NCBI RefSeq assembly: GCF_002736105.1
Contig: NZ_CP024123.1
Location: 1,666,001-1,730,000, forward strand
Length of the DNA stretch: 64,000 nucleotides
Source of the DNA: Solibacillus sp. R5-41
GTDB lineage: Bacteria > Bacillota > Bacilli > Bacillales_A > Planococcaceae
Reading direction: 5' to 3'
The position numbers were made by a program, and so were the translations under genes. Positions 62,025-64,000 of the stretch are shown piece after piece (positions within the stretch are counted from its first letter, which is position 1; every line of letters begins with the position of its first letter). The notes under the pieces were generated by a model that saw only the letters and a program-made list of their open reading frames with translations, did no database searches and was not told where the DNA came from.

Positions 62025-63053
62025 ATGGAACCAATAAACACACAACAGGTGCTATTAGAAGTAAGCAATTTGAAAATTCAATTCCAGCTGAAAAATGGCA
62101 AGCAAGCCAAAGTAGTGGATGACGTGAGTTTTTCCATTCATAAAGGCGAAACGGTCGCACTCGTAGGCGAATCAGGAAGTGGTAAAAGTATTACGTCGCT
62201 TGCCATTATGCGCCTACTTCCAATACCACCGGGGGAAATCACAGCTGGCACAATCCACTTTAACGGCAATAATCTATTAGACTACAAAAATAAAGAGATG
62301 AGTCATATACGCGGCAATGACATTAGTATGGTTTTTCAAGAGCCGATGACTTCACTTGATCCAGTTTTTACGATTGGCAATCAACTAATGGAATCTATTC
62401 GGAGACATCGAAAAGTGTCCAAAAAAGAAGCGCGCGAAAAAGCCATTCATCTTTTACAAGAGGTAGGAATTGCCAATGCAGACAAAATGATAGCTGAATA
62501 TCCGCATCAATTATCAGGTGGGATGCGTCAACGTGTCATGATTGCCATTGCCATGGCGAATAATCCGCAGCTCCTTATTGCAGATGAGCCAACAACAGCA
62601 CTAGATGTAACTGTGCAAGCGCAAATTTTAAACTTGATGATGAAGATGAAGAAGGAGCATCGTTCCGCCATCTTATTTATCACGCATGATATGAGTGTCG
62701 TTGCGGAGACGGCTGATCGTGTCATGGTCATGTATGCAGGGCAAATTGTTGAAGAAGCACCAGTGAGGGAGCTATTTTTAAATCCGCAACATCCATATAC
62801 GACAGCCTTGTTAAAAACGATGCCAAGTCTTGATACGGATGTGGAAAGATTGCCGTCTATCCCGGGCATTGTACCACCTGCGTACGCGTTACCTGATGGT
62901 TGTCGCTTTGCACCGCGTTGCCAATTTGCGATGGAACAGTGTCAATCGCTACAACCAGAAGTGTTGACTGTCAATGAAGCACATAAAGTACGTTGCCATT
63001 TATTCTCGGGTAAGGAGGAGCGTGCCTATGCCGAAGAAGGAAGTCTTACTTGA
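62025..63053 (+). CDS. dppD: Oligopeptide-type ABC transporter ATPase, OppD/DppD
   Basis: A 342-residue ATPase: Walker A GESGSGKS (about 46-53), MVFQEPMTSLDP, signature LSGGMRQRVMIAIAM, Walker B LLIADEPTTALD, HD switch in ITHDMS, and the C-terminal oligopeptide-transporter extension with CRFAPRCQFAMEQCQSL (iron-sulphur/zinc cysteines). RBS GAAGGAGGG. It overlaps the next ATPase gene. Permeases and binding protein are not in the window and probably follow. Confidence 0.9.
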   Translation: MEPINTQQVLLEVSNLKIQFQLKNGKQAKVVDDVSFSIHKGETVALVGESGSGKSITSLAIMRLLPIPPGEITAGTIHFNGNNLLDYKNKEMSHIRGNDISMVFQEPMTSLDPVFTIGNQLMESIRRHRKVSKKEAREKAIHLLQEVGIANADKMIAEYPHQLSGGMRQRVMIAIAMANNPQLLIADEPTTALDVTVQAQILNLMMKMKKEHRSAILFITHDMSVVAETADRVMVMYAGQIVEEAPVRELFLNPQHPYTTALLKTMPSLDTDVERLPSIPGIVPPAYALPDGCRFAPRCQFAMEQCQSLQPEVLTVNEAHKVRCHLFSGKEERAYAEEGSLT

Positions 63054-64000
63054 AATCAATCATTTAAAAGCCTATTTTCCAGTGAAGCGGAAGTCGATGA
63101 AAGAAGAGAAAAAAGTCGTCAAAGCAGTCGATGATATTTCCTTGGAAATATATCGCGGGGAGACACTTGGGATTGTGGGTGAGTCTGGTTCAGGGAAATC
63201 AACGTTTGGACGCACGATTTTAAAACTCGTCGAACCAACAGAAGGCGAGATTTTATATAAAGGGCAGCAAATTCAGCATTTGAAAGGTAGTAATTTGCAA
63301 AAGTATCGCAATCAAATGCAAATGATATTTCAAGATCCATTTGCGTCTCTTAATCCTCGTATGCGTATTGGTGCCATAATCGAAGAACCGATGGCATTAC
63401 AATTGACGCTTACAAAAGAGCAACGTAAAAAACGGGTCAAGGAGCTTTTGCAAAAAGTGGGCTTAGCAGAAGATGCGATGCATAAATATCCACATGAATT
63501 TTCTGGTGGTCAGCGTCAGCGTATAGGTATTGCGCGTGCGCTGGCCATCAATCCAGAATTCATCATTGCAGATGAACCGGTTTCAGCACTGGATGTTTCG
63601 GTACAATCGCAAGTACTGAATTTACTGATGGATTTACAAGATGAATTTCAATTGACGTATTTATTCATTTCGCATGATTTAAGTGTCGTTAAACATATTA
63701 GCGATCGTGTAGCGGTGCTCTATCTTGGTCGCATTGTAGAAATAGGCACGAAAAAAGAATTGTATACCAATCCACTTCATCCATATACACAGGCATTATT
63801 ATCAGCGATTCCGGTTGTTAATTTTGATGAACCAAAGCAGGCTATTCCTTTGCAAGGGGAGCTACCGAGTCCGATGAATCCACCTGTAGGTTGTGTGTTT
63901 CATACGCGTTGTCCGTTTGTGATGGGGAAGTGTCACCAAGTGCGGCCAACCATGCAAGAAATGAACGAACATCAACGTGTCGCCTGTTTTTTGTATGATA
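63028..64000 (+). CDS. dppF: Oligopeptide-type ABC transporter ATPase, OppF/DppF (3' end outside window)
   Basis: Open from ATG 63028 (RBS AAGGAGGAG) to the end of the window, at least 324 codons. Walker A GESGSGKST, MIFQDPFASLNPRM, signature FSGGQRQRIGIARAL, Walker B IIADEPVSALD, SHDLSVV, and the C-terminal GCVFHTRCPFVMGKC cysteine motif. Pairs with the OppD-type ATPase it overlaps by 26 bases. The stop codon lies beyond base 64000. Confidence 0.92.
   Translation, partial: MPKKEVLLEINHLKAYFPVKRKSMKEEKKVVKAVDDISLEIYRGETLGIVGESGSGKSTFGRTILKLVEPTEGEILYKGQQIQHLKGSNLQKYRNQMQMIFQDPFASLNPRMRIGAIIEEPMALQLTLTKEQRKKRVKELLQKVGLAEDAMHKYPHEFSGGQRQRIGIARALAINPEFIIADEPVSALDVSVQSQVLNLLMDLQDEFQLTYLFISHDLSVVKHISDRVAVLYLGRIVEIGTKKELYTNPLHPYTQALLSAIPVVNFDEPKQAIPLQGELPSPMNPPVGCVFHTRCPFVMGKCHQVRPTMQEMNEHQRVACFLYD

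Overview
The window is low-GC Gram-positive DNA of the Bacillales type. Signs are strong GGAGG-type ribosome binding sites, frequent TTG and GTG starts, U-tailed terminator hairpins, a bacilliredoxin, an MhqR-type quinone regulon, a LigD of Bacillus layout, and a gene order (bacilliredoxin, YqjE-like peptidase, DinB, RNase Z) that partly follows the yqiW-yqjE-yqjH-yqjK stretch of Bacillus subtilis. A Solibacillus/Lysinibacillus-like member of the Planococcaceae is my best guess; the sequence alone does not prove it.

Layout. 1-8.8 kb is housekeeping-like chromosome: the end of ligD, bacilliredoxin, two methyltransferase/coiled-coil genes, an M20 peptidase, a CheW protein, a deoxyribosyltransferase, an acetyltransferase and an HExxH protein. 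8.9-11.5 kb is a small rearranged patch in which a GyrI-like gene and its terminator have been partly duplicated around a MerR/membrane-protein pair. 11.5-13.5 kb is a glycine riboswitch with a downstream terminator and a CycA-like permease. 13.6-22.9 kb holds DinB, a DUF3817-MFS fusion, a TRM11-like methylase, an MhqR-controlled detoxification set (regulator, dioxygenase, FMN reductase, esterase), a divergent FtsZ-like protein and RNase Z. 23-29.7 kb is accessory DNA with several decayed genes and an IS3-family remnant.

30.3-36.8 kb is one operon for uptake and cleavage of an organophosphate-like compound: binding lipoprotein, alkaline-phosphatase-superfamily hydrolase, two permeases, ATPase, DeoR regulator and HAD phosphatase. 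D-serine dehydratase, an alpha/beta hydrolase and an amidohydrolase follow.

41-57.3 kb is a genomic island. Each end carries a C-terminal scrap of a tyrosine integrase next to a tRNA 3'-end-like block with its terminator, and the two blocks are in inverted orientation. Inside are an RsgA paralogue with a leader peptide, then mostly single small genes for membrane proteins, lipoproteins and a regulator, nearly all on the + strand and separated by related hairpin modules (TTCCC...GGGAA and CCCAAA...TTTGGG). An intact IS150-type element sits in the loop of one of these palindromes. The island ends in a likely immunity cluster of ankyrin, SUKH and zinc-motif proteins. The array looks like a cassette array in layout, although no active integrase is present; this is the main candidate for something not yet described.

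57.5-64 kb is a tightly overlapping catabolic operon (M20 hydrolase, tartrate/D-malate-type dehydrogenase, SDR, aldehyde dehydrogenase, two oligopeptide-type ABC ATPases) that runs off the window.
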